Shown in pieces: positions 62,321 through 64,000 of a DNA stretch of 64,000 nucleotides. Made by a program: the position numbers and the translations under genes. Location: positions 9,771,199 to 9,835,198 of the forward strand of contig NC_092369.1 in assembly GCF_030848805.1 (NCBI RefSeq). Reading direction: 5' to 3'. Within the stretch, counting starts at the first letter, position 1, and every line of letters begins with the position of its first letter. The notes under the pieces are model-generated. The model did not search any database, was not told where the DNA came from, and was given only the letters and a program-made list of their open reading frames with translations. The stretch is from Temnothorax longispinosus. Taxonomy: Eukaryota > Arthropoda > Insecta > Hymenoptera > Formicidae.

Positions 62321-64000
62321 TACGAACTATTTTCGGTTATTAATTTCCGAGAATACGGAAGATTTTATCACTACTAGGAAAAATACGTAGAAATCGTCGA
62401 ACCCCTTACTACAAATAATTTAAGACTTTTTTATTAACATGAGAGTTGTGTAGGCAGTATTATGTTTTTAAGTATTTCTTGAACATTTCTTTTTTTATAA
62501 ATAGACACAAATGTAACTAGTTACTGATTTTAATAAATATTAGATATTTTTAAAACGTGACATAAAATATTATTCGCAATAGTAAATCATTGTGATAAAT
62601 TATAGAATTTTTATCATTACAAGTTGCTGATAATACAGAATTATGTTATCATTATTTTAGATCTGCAGTGTTAATAAATTCCTTTATGGTTTAAAAACAA
62701 AGTTTGATAAGGCCAAATAATAAATTTTGGAGAATGAGCACTTTTTTATGTGACGAGCACTGTACATAAAGCTCAAAGTGTGTTCAAACGACTGCGAGAC
62801 TCTGATAGTTTTTCACATGCCCGTATAACTAAAATCTGTACAATTTTAACTTTGGAATTTGATACCCAGATACGCGAAATTTGTGCCCCTAAAGTTTCAG
62901 ACGGATAAAATTTACCAGCGGCATAATTTCCGGGGCGATAGCACGAACGTCGTCACCAGCGCTTTTAATTAGGGATCGCGCCCTTGAAACGGTTACACGA
63001 TGTTCCCAGATGAGCCAAATTTATCCTGCGGAAGATATGTAAAAGGAATATATATATGGAAGCTTGTCTTCTGCATGCTATATAATGTCCAAAACGATGT
63101 GAGTGATAATTGAATAATCCTGCGAAATCGTACATCAATATAAAAAAAATTTAAATTTTAACTTAATAAACCTTTTATTCGTTTCAAAATGCTGCGTTCT
63201 ACGAAATTCAATTTTTAGAAATTACGACAGAATTTTCATGACATTTGTTGCAAAAAATTAAATGCCTTATGTATAACATCGTGTAATTTACACAATAAAC
63301 GTATGAAATCAAATTATATTTATTATTTTAGAATAACTAGTAACCTAATGATAATCTGCATCGAATTTTCGGCTTCATTATGCGCGCTGATAAGCGAATA
63401 CGAAGCACCGTAATATATATATGATTGCGATGCATATACGATTTCACTAACCATTTACAGTCAACCTGCGTATCTTAACGCGCTCTGTCCATGAATACAT
63501 ATGCCAGCATGCAGTGCAGATAAGATGACGGTTGCATAAACCCTCCAATAATTGCGCAAATTTCCGAGACCGAGGATGGCTTTGTGCATAATTCGGCAAT
63601 GTTGCGCCTCGCGCCTACCTGTCAAGACGATCTCAGTAACATTAATGCTTCGTTAGAACGCACATTAATCGGTTTTCCATTAATGTTTCAACTATATATT
63701 CTCTACATAATTCGCACTTGACGATTTATACAGTCTGTATAAGAATAACTTTTCATAAAAATGTGACAATTAGTTTAGAATCACATCATACCTTTGCATA
63801 TCTTATATGTATTTTATCTAGAATATCTTAGAAACTATAAATGAAGCTATAGAATATAGCTATAGAAGTACAAAATTTATCGGCACATATATATAACGAT
63901 AAAAAAGATCATATAAACGAAATACTGCCCTAGTTAGAAACTCATAAGCAGAAATATTTCATTTTATCATATCGTGTATCAGTTAATTTCGTAATTGAAA
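62321..64000. other. AT-rich then mixed noncoding stretch
   Basis: 62321-62780 is AT-rich and empty. 62880-63060 and 63360-63680 are less AT-rich, with no open frames and with several ATTAATG/CATTAAT homeodomain-like cores at about 63638-63688, a pattern that would suit a conserved noncoding element. The last 300 bases are AT-rich with TATAGAATATAGCTATAG-like words at about 63849-63866. Confidence 0.5.

Noticed and set aside
1..64000. tRNA, rRNA, CRISPR arrays, viral genes or bacterial operons
   Set aside because: No T-arm-like GGTTCGANTCC in a plausible tRNA context, no regularly spaced identical repeats with unique spacers, and no recognisable viral or bacterial protein motifs.

Overview
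The window looks like nuclear DNA from a multicellular eukaryote, most likely an insect and probably a hymenopteran such as an ant. This is an inference from style, not from a recognised gene. The DNA is AT-rich but CpG is not depleted. Short GC-richer islands of about 0.3-0.7 kb alternate with very AT-rich stretches of 0.5-3 kb. Open frames are sparse and short, and no operon-like packing, ribosome-binding sites or dense coding is seen, so it is not bacterial or phage DNA.

I found no protein-coding gene I can name, and no rRNA, tRNA, CRISPR array or transposase gene. The longest open frame is 164 codons, does not start with ATG and begins in a strongly purine-biased stretch. By a rough estimate, frames of around 120 codons are expected by chance in 64 kb of this composition. 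The window is best read as a gene desert or the inside of one or more very long introns.

The best-supported features are mobile-element relics. Three non-autonomous palindromic elements (25239-25567, 30949-31163 and 51147-51401) are each flanked by a TA dinucleotide and have related ends (CACGGAGAGA, CACTGAGAAA, CACTGAAAAA). They fit miniature inverted-repeat elements moved by a Tc1/mariner-type transposase. A fourth, different inverted-repeat element (31967-32085) carries doubled CGACACAA motifs in both arms. Simple repeats include (AG)37 at 297-371, (CG)8 at 1360-1375, (CT)n at 40471-40497 and (AT)n at 38313-38332 and 60412-60439.

Smaller items are a 22-bp hairpin at 12087-12133, a perfect palindromic Rel/kappa-B type site at 23278-23288, and several possible exons bracketed by splice-like signals (11338-11454, 16055-16210, 33938-34084 on the minus strand, 58445-58564). 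The exon candidates are low-confidence hypotheses. The GC-richer islands lie near 0.5-0.7, 1.3-1.85, 3.4-3.8, 4.1-4.6, 10.5-11.2, 14.35-14.8, 16.0-16.3, 19.5-20.1, 23.0-23.4, 26.75-27.2, 31.4-31.9, 35.7-36.3, 36.95-37.35, 39.8-40.3, 41.5-42.0, 45.6-46.5, 47.7-48.1, 52.1-52.6, 53.4-53.9, 55.2-55.7, 56.7-57.6, 58.4-58.8, 60.2-60.85, 62.0-62.3 and 62.9-63.7 kb. They are the places to look for conserved noncoding elements or unannotated exons.
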